Shown here: piece after piece, positions 8,187-16,278 of the stretch
Layout: every line of letters begins with the position of its first letter
Position numbering within the stretch: position 1 is the first letter of the stretch
From: Bacteroidales bacterium
GTDB lineage: Bacteria; Bacteroidota; Bacteroidia; Bacteroidales; F082
Direction: 5' to 3'
NCBI GenBank assembly: GCA_023229135.1
Contig: JALNZT010000045.1
Coordinates: forward strand, 1 to 28,232
DNA: 28,232 nt
Notes under the pieces: model-generated
Database searches by the model: none
Told to the model about the DNA's origin: nothing
Seen by the model: the letters and a program-made list of their open reading frames with translations, nothing else
Program-made: the position numbers and the translations under genes

Positions 8187-8230
8187 CAGATTATCATCAT
8201 TCAAACAATAATTTGAAAGACACTCAGGAT

Positions 8231-8551
8231 TTAAATCGTTTTAGAAAGCACTTCTATTCCAGATTTTTTGATTTCTGCTACAAACGGGTTTCCTGAATTA
8301 AAATCGTTTTGCAACAAAGGATGCGGTTCTATTTTTGAGTCAATTTGCGCAGCCAACAACATCAGTTGAGCCTGTAAATCAAATCGTTTTGAATCATCTA
8401 ATCCTTTAAAAACCAAAGCTATATCGATATCGCTATCAGTTGTTGATTTTCCTTTCGCATAAGAACCAAACAGATAGACAGCTTTGATGTCAGGGTATGT
8501 TTTCTTAACCAGATCGAGCTATTCGATTATTGTGCTATCAATGTTTATCAT
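8231..8551 (-). pseudogene. MNT-type minimal nucleotidyltransferase, interrupted by TAG at codon 11
   Basis: From the ATG at 8549-8551 the frame reads MINIDSTIIE, then a TAG at 8519-8521, then continues open as LDLVKKTYPDIKAVYLFGSY and on to a TAA at 8231-8233, 106 codons in all. It carries the nucleotidyltransferase signature G-S-Y-A-K-G-K-S-x2-D-S-D-I-D (codons 29-43), as in MntA/MNT antitoxins that AMPylate HEPN toxins, and a normal C-terminal half. There is no ATG between the TAG and the catalytic motif, so a downstream restart would need a non-standard codon. Apart from the one stop nothing is damaged, so decay is recent, or this is a base-call error (TAT or TAC would give Tyr). No HEPN (HepT) partner is next to it. 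It follows the beta-galactosidase gene on the same strand by 27 bases. Confidence 0.8.
8233..8390. repeat. Three copies of the 10-mer AAATCGTTTT
   Basis: Exact copies lie at 8233-8242, 8301-8310 and 8381-8390, all in the same orientation and all inside the nucleotidyltransferase gene. Read on the coding strand they fall in three different frames (…KTI stop, QNDF, KRFD), so they do not arise from a repeated peptide. Confidence 0.6.
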
Positions 8552-8578
8552 TTATCCGCTTTCCGTGAAAATTAATTT

Positions 8579-11095
8579 TTAGTTGGCTCTAAAAGTAACC
8601 TTCGTCCCCACCAAACCTTCCGATTTGGCTGAAAGTTTGATAGCTCCGGCTTTGCCTGTGCTTCTGATTATCACCAAACATTTTCCGTTGAAAGCACTGT
8701 GCTGATCGCTATTGAAGGGTTCATGGCAATTCGGATCGCCGTTGCCGACAGCAATAATCTCTCCTTCTCCTTCAATTTCAAAATGGATATAATTATTAGA
8801 TTTTGGAACGATCAGCTCGTTTTCGTCAACAATATCTACCGTAACAAAAGCCAAATCTGTTTCGTCAGCATTAATTTCGGCCCTGTCAAGGCTTAGCGCT
8901 ATTTTACTGGCTTCCAGAGTGGTTTCTACCGTTTCTTCAGCCCATTCACGGCCATTTTTCCATACTTTAACATGTAGTTTTCCGGGTTCGTAAATCACAT
9001 CGTTCCAGCGTAGCCGGTATTCATATTGTGCTTTTTTTCGTTTTCCCAAAGATTTCCCGTTCAGAAACAGCTCCGCCTCATCACCGGATGTGTAAACATG
9101 CACAGGCACCTTCTCTCCTAACCTTTCCGGCCAGTTCCAGTGCGGTAGAATATGTGCCATCGGGTAATCGGGCCGCCATTTTGATTGATAGAGGTAAAAG
9201 CGGTCTTTCTTAAATCCGCATAAGTCGTTGATTCCAAAAAAGCTACTACGAGCAGTAATTTCCTGAGCTCCCAGCCTTTCCATGTAATTCTTTAAGTTTG
9301 TGATTTCAGCCGAATCTGTATAATTCAACAGATCAGTAGCATCCCTGTTGAAGGGCGTTGGTTCGCCGAGATAATCAAAACCCGTCCACACAAATTCGCC
9401 CATCACCCGCGGATATCGCTCGATATACTCGAATTGCTTGTCGGGCATCAGTCCCCAGCCGGGATAATGCTGATCATAAGACGAAATGTGAAAAATGCCA
9501 TTTCCGGGCACATGATCATTGGCGACACCTTCCACTACCGGGAAAAAATACTCACCTCTTGAGCTCACGCAGGAGGAAGTTTCGTTAGCCACAAAAGGCA
9601 GCTGTGCATTGGCCGAATCGCTGAAAAACTTTTCGTAAGACCAATGGTTGTAGTTGTACCCATAAACATCCAACGCTTTCTGAAAACCGTTGAAAGCAGT
9701 GCCACCCCAGTTGCAACCTGCTGTAACAGGGCGACTTGGATCGGTCATGCGCACCGTATTGGCCAAACTCATGGCCAGCTCCGGATTCCACTGATCGGGC
9801 ACCTCATTACCGATGCTCCACATAAATACAGATGGATGGTTCCTGTCTCTCAAAACCATCGCCTTGAGATCGTCGATATGCCAGGCATCAAAATGAATGC
9901 TATAATCAAACTCCTTTTTGGCTGTTTGCCAGCTATCAAAAGCCTCCACCTGCACCAGAAACCCCATTTTATCGCACAAATCCAGCAATTCGGGAGCGGG
10001 CGGATTATGGCTCGTCCGGATGGCATTGCAACCCATTTCTTTCAAAATTTCCAACTGACGTTCGGCGGCTCTTGTATTAAAAGCGCCACCCAAAGGACCT
10101 AAATCATGGTGCATGCAAACACCTTTTATCTCTACTTTTTTACCGTTGAGCAAAAAGCCCTTGTCTGCCGAAAAATCAATTGTTCTAAAGCCAAAATTCG
10201 TTTGCTCTTCATGTATCAGCTTTTCGCCTTCAAACACCTGTGTAACAGCTCTATACAAGAGCGGTTTTTCAATATCCCACAGCAAAGGACTTTTCAGCTT
10301 TATTTCAAACCTCATCTCCTTTTCAGATTGAGCCGGTAGTGCAGCGGAAAGTATTTTCGACTCCGCTACTTGCTTATTTTCAGGACTGTAAACTTTTGTA
10401 AGCACCTTAATCTCAGCGACTTCTTCTCTGTAATTTTTTAGTTTTACCTGCAAGTCAATCAGGCCTTCTTCTTCCGTGATTTTTGGTGTGGTCAGATAGA
10501 TGCCCCAATGGTCAATTTGTACGGTATTGGTTTTTGTGAGCCACACATTTCTATAGATGCCGGCACCGGGATACCAGCGCGAGTCTAACTTTTCGGTGTC
10601 GAGCCTTACAGCAATCAGGTTTTCTTCACCGAAATGAATATAAGGCGTGAGATTAAACCGGAACGAGGTGTAGCCATAAGGCCATTCTCCAACAAAACGG
10701 CCATTTACCCACACTTCGGCATTGGCCATGGCACCATCAAAGTCAATAAAAAGCAGCTTCGCGCTGTCGCTTTCAGGCACCACAAAATGCTTGCGGTACC
10801 AGCCAATTGCTTTCCAGGGAAGCAGGCCGGTGTCATTTTCCAGGTCATCTCTAAACGGCCCTTCAACGCCCCAATCATGTGGCAGGTTTAAATTGCGCCA
10901 ATCGCTGTCGTTGTATCCCACCCGCTCAATACCGGCTGGTTCTTCCAGGTATAAATCAGGCTCAAATTGAGACGGCCCAAAGCGGTTAAACTTCCAATCG
11001 GAGTTGAAGCTTTCGCGCGAGAAATCGCTCTTAGTTTCCTGCGAAAACCCAAAAAAACCCTGTAGGATTAATAAGATTAAAATTGTTTGTTTCAT
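8579..11095 (-). CDS. Glycoside hydrolase family 2 beta-galactosidase, secreted
   Basis: An 838-residue GH2 enzyme with an N-terminal signal peptide (MKQTILILLILQGFFGFSQ). Domain order: jelly-roll sugar-binding domain (about 25-185, with LPHDWGVEGPF and GWYRKHF), Ig-like domain (about 190-305), TIM barrel (about 308-600), then a DUF4982-type domain (about 640-735) and a C-terminal Ig-like domain. The barrel has KGVCMHHDLGPLGGAF, NAIRTSHNPP, and the acid/base Glu431 in WSIGNEV. FVANETSS (Glu505) is the likely nucleophile region, and VMGEFVWTGFDYLGEPTP follows. Beta-galactosidase activity fits the family best, but related enzymes act on other linkages (beta-glucuronides, beta-mannosides), so the substrate is not certain. 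No susC/susD pair, sulfatase or other carbohydrate enzyme is next to it. The signal peptide points to the periplasm. Confidence 0.92.
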   Translation of the reverse strand: MKQTILILLILQGFFGFSQETKSDFSRESFNSDWKFNRFGPSQFEPDLYLEEPAGIERVGYNDSDWRNLNLPHDWGVEGPFRDDLENDTGLLPWKAIGWYRKHFVVPESDSAKLLFIDFDGAMANAEVWVNGRFVGEWPYGYTSFRFNLTPYIHFGEENLIAVRLDTEKLDSRWYPGAGIYRNVWLTKTNTVQIDHWGIYLTTPKITEEEGLIDLQVKLKNYREEVAEIKVLTKVYSPENKQVAESKILSAALPAQSEKEMRFEIKLKSPLLWDIEKPLLYRAVTQVFEGEKLIHEEQTNFGFRTIDFSADKGFLLNGKKVEIKGVCMHHDLGPLGGAFNTRAAERQLEILKEMGCNAIRTSHNPPAPELLDLCDKMGFLVQVEAFDSWQTAKKEFDYSIHFDAWHIDDLKAMVLRDRNHPSVFMWSIGNEVPDQWNPELAMSLANTVRMTDPSRPVTAGCNWGGTAFNGFQKALDVYGYNYNHWSYEKFFSDSANAQLPFVANETSSCVSSRGEYFFPVVEGVANDHVPGNGIFHISSYDQHYPGWGLMPDKQFEYIERYPRVMGEFVWTGFDYLGEPTPFNRDATDLLNYTDSAEITNLKNYMERLGAQEITARSSFFGINDLCGFKKDRFYLYQSKWRPDYPMAHILPHWNWPERLGEKVPVHVYTSGDEAELFLNGKSLGKRKKAQYEYRLRWNDVIYEPGKLHVKVWKNGREWAEETVETTLEASKIALSLDRAEINADETDLAFVTVDIVDENELIVPKSNNYIHFEIEGEGEIIAVGNGDPNCHEPFNSDQHSAFNGKCLVIIRSTGKAGAIKLSAKSEGLVGTKVTFRAN

Positions 11096-11142
11096 GGTAA
11101 TTTTGGTTTTTGGGGAGGTAAATTTCCGTTGCTATAAAACTT

Positions 11143-11150
11143 CAAAAATA
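11143..11150 (-). promoter_or_regulatory. Possible -7 box of the beta-galactosidase gene
   Basis: TATTTTTG on the minus strand fits TAnnTTTG, 47 bases before the ATG. The surroundings are AT-rich and no -33 element is obvious, so this is a weak call. The 245 bases between the beta-galactosidase and the divergent metallopeptidase gene otherwise show nothing clear. Confidence 0.35.
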
Positions 11151-11340
11151 ATCCTTTTTAGCCAAATGAATAACGTAAATAGGCACTGAAAAGAAGCCGT
11201 AAAAGTAATTTTAGCTTTATTACATTTCAATGACAGTTTTTTTTCTTCAACCAAAACTTCTAAAAAATAAGGATCATTGGCTAACTTTAATATCTTTTGG
11301 CAAAGTATTTGATACACTCTGTCCTGTTGAAATTGAAACT

Positions 11341-12021
11341 ATGACAATTTGGATTATTTTCGGTATTTTTATGCTTTTGAGCTGGCTGGTGGGCAATCAG
11401 CTCAAGCGCAAATTTGAGAAGTTTAGTAAGATTCCGGTTGAGAACGGCATGAGCGGACATGATGTTGCCCTTAAAATGCTGTTAGACAATAGCATTACTG
11501 ATGTGCAAGTAGTTTCAACCGAAGGTAGCTTAACCGATCATTACAATCCAGTCAACAAAACCGTTAACCTGAGCCGGGCGGTTTACGAAAGCAGGAATAT
11601 CGCTGCGGCTGCCATTGCGGCACACGAATGCGGGCATGCCGTACAGCACGCAACCGCATATAGCTGGCTAACGATGCGCAGCACCTTGGTACCCATTGTA
11701 AGTTTTAGCGCTAAGTGGGTTCAATGGGTGTTGCTGGCCGGCATACTTTTTCTACAATCGTTTCCACAGTTGCTGTTGATTGGTATCGTCATGTTTGCCC
11801 TCACCACACTTTTCAGTTTTATAACACTTCCAGTTGAAATTGATGCGAGCCGCAGAGCGCTGGCCTGGCTTAACATCAGCGGTGTTTCAAACAGCAGATC
11901 ACATCCTTTTGCGCAGGAAGCACTGCGCTGGGCTGCCTACACTTATGTGATTGCCGCCTTAGCTTCGTTAGCAACACTCCTCTATTATATCGCCGTTTTT
12001 GTTGGTGGTAACAGAGACTAA
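11341..12021 (+). CDS. Membrane-bound zinc metallopeptidase, YugP family
   Basis: A 226-residue membrane protein of the neutral zinc metallopeptidase family (Zn_peptidase_2, YugP-like). The ATG at 11341 is chosen because the protein then starts with the expected first membrane segment (MTIWIIFGIFMLLSWLVG); the open frame extends to an ATG at 11230, but those extra 37 residues look non-coding. Conserved blocks are ENGMSGHDVALKMLLDN, GSLTDHYNPVNKTVNLSR, and the metal-binding HECGH at residues 95-99 in AAAAIAAHECGHAVQHATAY. Two to four membrane segments follow, with PVEIDASRRALAWL between them. The family is widespread and thought to act in membrane protein turnover, but substrates are unknown. 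It is transcribed divergently from the beta-galactosidase. Confidence 0.93.
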   Translation: MTIWIIFGIFMLLSWLVGNQLKRKFEKFSKIPVENGMSGHDVALKMLLDNSITDVQVVSTEGSLTDHYNPVNKTVNLSRAVYESRNIAAAAIAAHECGHAVQHATAYSWLTMRSTLVPIVSFSAKWVQWVLLAGILFLQSFPQLLLIGIVMFALTTLFSFITLPVEIDASRRALAWLNISGVSNSRSHPFAQEALRWAAYTYVIAALASLATLLYYIAVFVGGNRD

Positions 12022-12068
12022 AATATTTTTATATAAAATTAATTATCAAACACTTAAACCTATCAAAC

Positions 12069-12947
12069 ATGAAAATGAATCGCTTATTTCTTATTCTGGC
12101 AGTTGCTATCGCTACTGCATTTACATCTTGTAAAAAAGATGATGATATCGTAAATCCCGAACCAACCATCGACTTTAAAGGTGGTGCCAATTACACCTCA
12201 ACCGATGTAACAATTAACACTGGTGATGAAATTTTGGTTGGCTTCAATGCTGCTTATAATATGGAAACTGGTGAGGAACTTACCAATTTTAAATTGACCC
12301 TCACCTCCAATAATATTCCACAAATAATTATGGATTCAACGCTGAAAAACAAAACTTTTAGCACGGATGTTAAAATCACTTTCCCTGATGCTGGTACTGC
12401 ACGATTGGAAGCTAAAATAACGGATAAAGCCGGAAGAACGGCTGCCGTTTCTTTTAACATCATCGTTGAACAGGCCGGCGTAAAAGTTGTAAGGCATACC
12501 AATGTTGAGTTGGGCTCATGGAATGATGATATCGGCAGTTTCTATTCAGCAAAAGAAAACTTGATATTTACTGTTCCTCAGGCAATGGAAAATCAGGCTA
12601 AAGTTGATTTTATCTTTTATAAAGGGGTAACAAACATGAATACCATCACTGCTCCTGATGATGCTTCATTAAGCACTATTCCAAGCTTTAGAATTGACGA
12701 GTGGGCAACGAAAAATGAAACACGTTTTGTATTGACCTCTATGACCGCAGCCGAGTTTGATGCCATTGGTGATTATTACGAGTTCACTGAATTTGAAGGA
12801 AATAGCGGAGAATCAAAAGTTATTAACCTGGAAGATGGCGCTGTTGTAAAATTCCGCACACAAGCCGGTGCTTACGGACTCATCAAAGTCGTAAACTTCT
12901 ATTCAAGAGGAGATATGGGTGTAATGGACGTTATCATAATGGAATAA
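12069..12947 (+). CDS. Uncharacterised surface-type lipoprotein, 292 aa
   Basis: I do not recognise a named family. The N-terminus MKMNRLFLILAVAIATAFTS followed by Cys21 is a lipoprotein signal. The mature end C-K-K-D-D-D resembles the Bacteroidota lipoprotein export signal (acidic residues just after the cysteine), so the protein is probably shown on the cell surface. Residues 30-135 look like an Ig or PKD-type beta-sandwich (INTGDEILVGFNA, SFNIIVEQ). Residues 140-292 form a second domain with VELGSWNDDIGSFYSAKEN, KVDFIFYKG and an ending VKFRTQAGAYGLIKVVNFYS typical of Bacteroidota lipoproteins of unknown function. It stands alone: 47 bases after the metallopeptidase and before a terminator. 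An in-frame ATG at codon 3 is an equally possible start. Confidence 0.88.
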   Translation: MKMNRLFLILAVAIATAFTSCKKDDDIVNPEPTIDFKGGANYTSTDVTINTGDEILVGFNAAYNMETGEELTNFKLTLTSNNIPQIIMDSTLKNKTFSTDVKITFPDAGTARLEAKITDKAGRTAAVSFNIIVEQAGVKVVRHTNVELGSWNDDIGSFYSAKENLIFTVPQAMENQAKVDFIFYKGVTNMNTITAPDDASLSTIPSFRIDEWATKNETRFVLTSMTAAEFDAIGDYYEFTEFEGNSGESKVINLEDGAVVKFRTQAGAYGLIKVVNFYSRGDMGVMDVIIME

Positions 12948-12957
12948 TAAATAATCC

Positions 12958-13011
12958 AGAAGCTTAAAAAAAGCCTTGTGAACACAGGGCTTTTTTTTTT
13001 TCAAAGCTTCT
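12958..13011. terminator. Terminator between the lipoprotein gene and the convergent ABC operon
   Basis: The core is GCCTTGT / ACAGGGC (one G-T pair, loop GAAC) flanked by seven A on the left and eleven T on the right, so it can work in both directions. It is framed by an exact 8-bp inverted repeat, AGAAGCTT at 12958-12965 and AAGCTTCT at 13004-13011. Transcription arrives from both sides. Confidence 0.85.
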
Positions 13012-13061
13012 CATTTAAGCCCGTTCCGTAATGAAATATTAAATCTCATTTCGAGACGAAA

Positions 13062-13796
13062 CTATTTCTTCAAGGCTGCTTTGCTAAAGATATATGCAGG
13101 GATTTCGGTATCAAACTCTATTTCGAGTACCACGAAATCCGTTCCTTTACCGTCTTTCAGCATGTCCTTATAATTCATCTTTGTAGGATACCAGCGGCCA
13201 TCAATTTTTTTCACTTCTTTAAGTTCCGTCTTTTTTAGTAACTGACCACTTTTTGCAAATAACTCCTCGCGCAGCGGCACATATCTTTCCGTATCTACCC
13301 AAATTTTCCGGCTTTCGTAACTGGCATCCACCACTTTGGCGGTAAGCTGCAAAACCCAGGTATTTCTACCGTCAATCAGCTCTTCGCCAATCACTTCTGA
13401 ATCATACATTTCAGTCAGCTTACGATTTTCCATCATATCTTCATACGAAAGGTCGGAACCCATCACCGATTGTTTGAGCATGTGGCCCGACAGTTGAATG
13501 GTACGGTCGGTAGATGGAGAATAAATCCACAGATTATCCTCTAACTTGAGCATTTTCGTTCCCTTTTCGCGTGCAGGCGCCAGGTATTCTGAGAAAGACT
13601 TGTTCTTTCCTTCCGCATAGCCAACAGAAGTAACCGTGCGGCTATTTCTTCGGCCATAAATAATCATGTCCGATTTGGTAATGCTCGTTTCCGAGTTCAT
13701 ATTGTCATCAACTTTTTCCAGGATTTCTGTGGCATCCTGAGCAGATAATTGTAAAGCAAAAATAATTGTAAAGAATATTGCTATTATATATTTCAT
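13062..13796 (-). CDS. LolA-like outer membrane lipoprotein-sorting protein (periplasmic)
   Basis: A 244-residue exported protein. The ATG at 13796 gives a clean signal peptide (MKYIIAIFFTIIFALQLSAQ); the open frame extends to a TTG at 13823 but without sense for a secreted protein. The mature part has a helix (DATEILEKVDDNM) followed by long beta-strands: SDMIIYGRRNSRTVTSVGY, MLKLEDNLWIYSPSTDRTIQ, GSDLSYEDMMENR, and KIWVDTERYVPLREELFAKS. These match the 'outer membrane lipoprotein-sorting protein' family (LolA_like, PF17131), a LolA/DUF1329-type half-barrel that holds lipids or lipoproteins. It is the last gene of the operon, 23 bases after the third permease. It probably shuttles the exported substrate through the periplasm; the substrate is unknown. 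Confidence 0.88.
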   Translation of the reverse strand: MKYIIAIFFTIIFALQLSAQDATEILEKVDDNMNSETSITKSDMIIYGRRNSRTVTSVGYAEGKNKSFSEYLAPAREKGTKMLKLEDNLWIYSPSTDRTIQLSGHMLKQSVMGSDLSYEDMMENRKLTEMYDSEVIGEELIDGRNTWVLQLTAKVVDASYESRKIWVDTERYVPLREELFAKSGQLLKKTELKEVKKIDGRWYPTKMNYKDMLKDGKGTDFVVLEIEFDTEIPAYIFSKAALKK

Positions 13797-13819
13797 TTTG
13801 AATATTTTAAGGGTTAAAA

Positions 13820-15094
13820 TCAAACTTCTAATTCTTTAAATAAGGTTGCTGTTTCGCGTTTGTAAATACCAATCCCGGAAAGCATATTGCCAATAACCAT
13901 GGCAAATAGGCCCGGAATGAATCCAATATAAAGCAGCTGGGGCGAAAACTTAGAACGCAAGGTGGACGGCATCATCATGGTGGCATCTTTCATCATTCCG
14001 CTGATGTCGATACCGTATTTTTGCATCAACAGTGTAACAATAATTCCCAGTGCCGTGCCAATGACGGAACCAATAATGCCAATGATGACCGCCTCAAAAA
14101 TCATTGTTCTGTAAATATGTCCTTTCTCTTCGCCCAAAGCCAGTCGAATACCAAACTCCTGATACCTGCGCAAACCGCCGATTAATCCGGTATTCCAAAG
14201 CACAATAGACATTACCAGCACAAATATTATAACAAACATGGCCGAAACTGAATCCACTAAATCGAGGTATGACCCCATACTATTTTGCTCGCCCAGCGTT
14301 TTCATTATTGGCGCAAATTCATCAGAATCATTCGCATATTTCGCATTAAAGTTCTCACGCATTTCAATTACTTCATCTTGCATAAAAACCTCCTCCTTGC
14401 GAAAGCCCATTATTTCACCTGTAGCATCTTCCATATCGAGTATTCGCTGTGCATCAGAAAAGTCAATAATAACCGTGCCTTTGTCCATGGCCATCACGCC
14501 AAAACGTACTGTACCGCTTATCTCAAAGCTAGCAAAAGCCATGCTTCCATACATAGTACTTCCCATAAAAGTAAGCTCATCACCCACTTTTGCACCTAGT
14601 TTTTCGGCAAATTCATAACCAATGAGTACTTCGCCACTTTTTTGGGGAAGGCGGCCATCAACGAGGGAATTTTCTAGGTTTAGCCTTTCTGTTTCGCCAC
14701 TGGTTTTAGAAAACAACTCAATAGCCATTCCCATGGCAGCCCCCTGGCCTTTGGATTGTTCGTTTTCGTTAGGAGCATCAATGATTCCACCGAAATTAAT
14801 CCGGTTTACCCAGGTATAATTCGGGAAGTCACGGTTCAATTCCTCGTGCAATGCCTCAATGTCCATCAAGGCTAAATCGTTAGGCATTTGGTCGATATTT
14901 TCGGCATAAGCACGAGACATCACCTTTACATGGCCGGTTTGAAAACGTGCGGTCTGGTCAATCATATCGCCCAGCATACCACTCAAATAGCCGCTCAATG
15001 CAATAGTTAGAAAAACGCCGATGGCAACCACGGTAACAGGCAGCACACTTCTGTTTTTGTCGCGCAGAATGGCTTTAAAAATAAATCTTATCAT
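13820..15094 (-). CDS. ABC transporter permease, FtsX/LolE-MacB type (third, divergent copy)
   Basis: A 424-residue inner-membrane protein with the classic FtsX/MacB layout: one N-terminal membrane segment (SVLPVTVVAIGVFLTIALS), a large periplasmic MacB_PCD domain (about 45-275, with GRLPQKSGEVLIGYEFAEKL and GTVRFGVMAMDKGTVIID), then three membrane segments, the first SAMFVIIFVLVMSIVLWNTG. The cytoplasmic coupling loop is LRRYQEFGIRLALGEEKGHI, equivalent to the RRQKEIG loop in the two neighbours. It is clearly different from those two: longer, and with different N-terminal and C-terminal sequences. Its start overlaps the stop of the upstream permease by 4 bases (ATGA), implying coupled translation. 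It should pair with the operon's single ATPase. Confidence 0.9.
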   Translation of the reverse strand: MIRFIFKAILRDKNRSVLPVTVVAIGVFLTIALSGYLSGMLGDMIDQTARFQTGHVKVMSRAYAENIDQMPNDLALMDIEALHEELNRDFPNYTWVNRINFGGIIDAPNENEQSKGQGAAMGMAIELFSKTSGETERLNLENSLVDGRLPQKSGEVLIGYEFAEKLGAKVGDELTFMGSTMYGSMAFASFEISGTVRFGVMAMDKGTVIIDFSDAQRILDMEDATGEIMGFRKEEVFMQDEVIEMRENFNAKYANDSDEFAPIMKTLGEQNSMGSYLDLVDSVSAMFVIIFVLVMSIVLWNTGLIGGLRRYQEFGIRLALGEEKGHIYRTMIFEAVIIGIIGSVIGTALGIIVTLLMQKYGIDISGMMKDATMMMPSTLRSKFSPQLLYIGFIPGLFAMVIGNMLSGIGIYKRETATLFKELEV

Positions 15095-16248
15095 GATATT
15101 CTTCCTTTTAATGCGTAAACGGGATTAAGTTTTGAGATTTTTCGTGCCGGCAAGAAACTTACTAAAGTAGCTGTAAAAACAAGTATCACAAAGGTTCCGG
15201 CTAACAAAGTCAAGCCAAAAGTGGGATAAATGACATCTGCAAATTGAACACCCATTCCTTCTATTTCGCTTCCAACATTTATACCTTGTGATAAGGTATA
15301 AAAAAACAATGGTGCGCCCAAAATAATTCCTGCAATGCCGCCAAAAATGCTATACATGCTGCCTTCTATCGTAAAAATTTTCAGCACCTGATTTCTGGTC
15401 ATTCCCAATGCGATATAGGTGCCAATCTCTTTTTGCCTGCGGAAAATAGAAAGCACCTGCGTATCAAAAACTGCCAGTAAACCAAGGGCTAAAAGCACAG
15501 AATAAATTATTACCGAAGCTATTCTTTCGGCTTGAACCGCCGCGTCAAAGTCTTTTAACAAGGTGGAAAGCGCCTGAAATTCCCAGCCGGCAATTGCTGT
15601 TGGCTGATAGGCTTCATGGGCAATAAAATAGCTGGCTTCGTTAGTTAAACCTGTCATCTCTCTTAACTTATCCAATCCCAACCAAATTTGACCATTGTCA
15701 ATAGTAGCCACTTTGGACTCAAAAATGGCCTCAACAGTAATATTTGCCGCATCGTAAGTGCCATTTTTGTCTCTCCACCGCAGCAGAACCTGATCGCCAG
15801 CTTTCACCTTCAAGGTTTCAGCCATACGTTTGCCAATCAGCACCGGAAATTCCACATCACTTTGAGCAAGCAATTTGATGGGAAGTTTTATCACTTTTTG
15901 ATCTATCGAAATCCCTTTTAGCAAAACAGGATTCATGCGTCCTTTAGGATAAACGCTCGCTTGCCGAACTAAAACTGCGGATAAATCTTCAGTTTTTTCA
16001 GCGGATAAATTTCCATGTCCATTTTGAATTGAAAACACATCATAAGGATTGTAATTGGCATGCAACAACTGTCCGTGGCCGTATTCCCAATCCATCGCAT
16101 CTTGGCGTCCCTGATTTTGCCAGCCATTTAAAAAGCCGTTGTAAAACACGATCACGATAAAACAAAAGGCAAGCACAGCAACATTTAGCCAGGTTCGCAA
16201 TCCGGCACCAATCAGATTTTTGAAGGCCAATTTAAAAGCAATTTTCAT
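15091..16248 (-). CDS. ABC transporter permease, FtsX/LolE-MacB type (duplicate 2)
   Basis: A 385-residue permease with one N-terminal membrane segment, a MacB_PCD periplasmic domain (about 45-240, with PVLIGKRMAETLKVKAGDQV and LLRWRDKNGTYDAANITVEA) and three C-terminal segments. The coupling region FRRQKEIGTYIALGMTR and the end LPARKISKLNPVYALKGR are typical of the family. It aligns end to end with the upstream permease, same length and without visible gaps, about half of the residues identical by eye. The coupling region is nearly identical even at DNA level. It lies 30 bases after its duplicate and overlaps the next gene by 4 bases. The two copies probably form a heterodimer, as LolC and LolE do; that is inference. 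Confidence 0.92.
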   Translation of the reverse strand: MKIAFKLAFKNLIGAGLRTWLNVAVLAFCFIVIVFYNGFLNGWQNQGRQDAMDWEYGHGQLLHANYNPYDVFSIQNGHGNLSAEKTEDLSAVLVRQASVYPKGRMNPVLLKGISIDQKVIKLPIKLLAQSDVEFPVLIGKRMAETLKVKAGDQVLLRWRDKNGTYDAANITVEAIFESKVATIDNGQIWLGLDKLREMTGLTNEASYFIAHEAYQPTAIAGWEFQALSTLLKDFDAAVQAERIASVIIYSVLLALGLLAVFDTQVLSIFRRQKEIGTYIALGMTRNQVLKIFTIEGSMYSIFGGIAGIILGAPLFFYTLSQGINVGSEIEGMGVQFADVIYPTFGLTLLAGTFVILVFTATLVSFLPARKISKLNPVYALKGRIS

Positions 16249-16278
16249 TTGTTAAATTTTAAAATATTCGAGCCCATG

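Noticed and set aside
8200..8217. Inverted repeat TTCAAA / TTTGAA after the carbonic-anhydrase-like gene as a terminator
   Set aside because: Only six AT-rich pairs and no T-run, so it is unlikely to end transcription.
9644..10102. 152-codon plus-strand frame inside the beta-galactosidase gene
   Set aside because: Lies wholly within the GH2 catalytic barrel of the real gene and has no recognisable domain.
11230..11340. N-terminal extension of the zinc metallopeptidase
   Set aside because: The extra 37 residues place a polar stretch before the first membrane segment, unlike family members; the ATG at 11341 fits.
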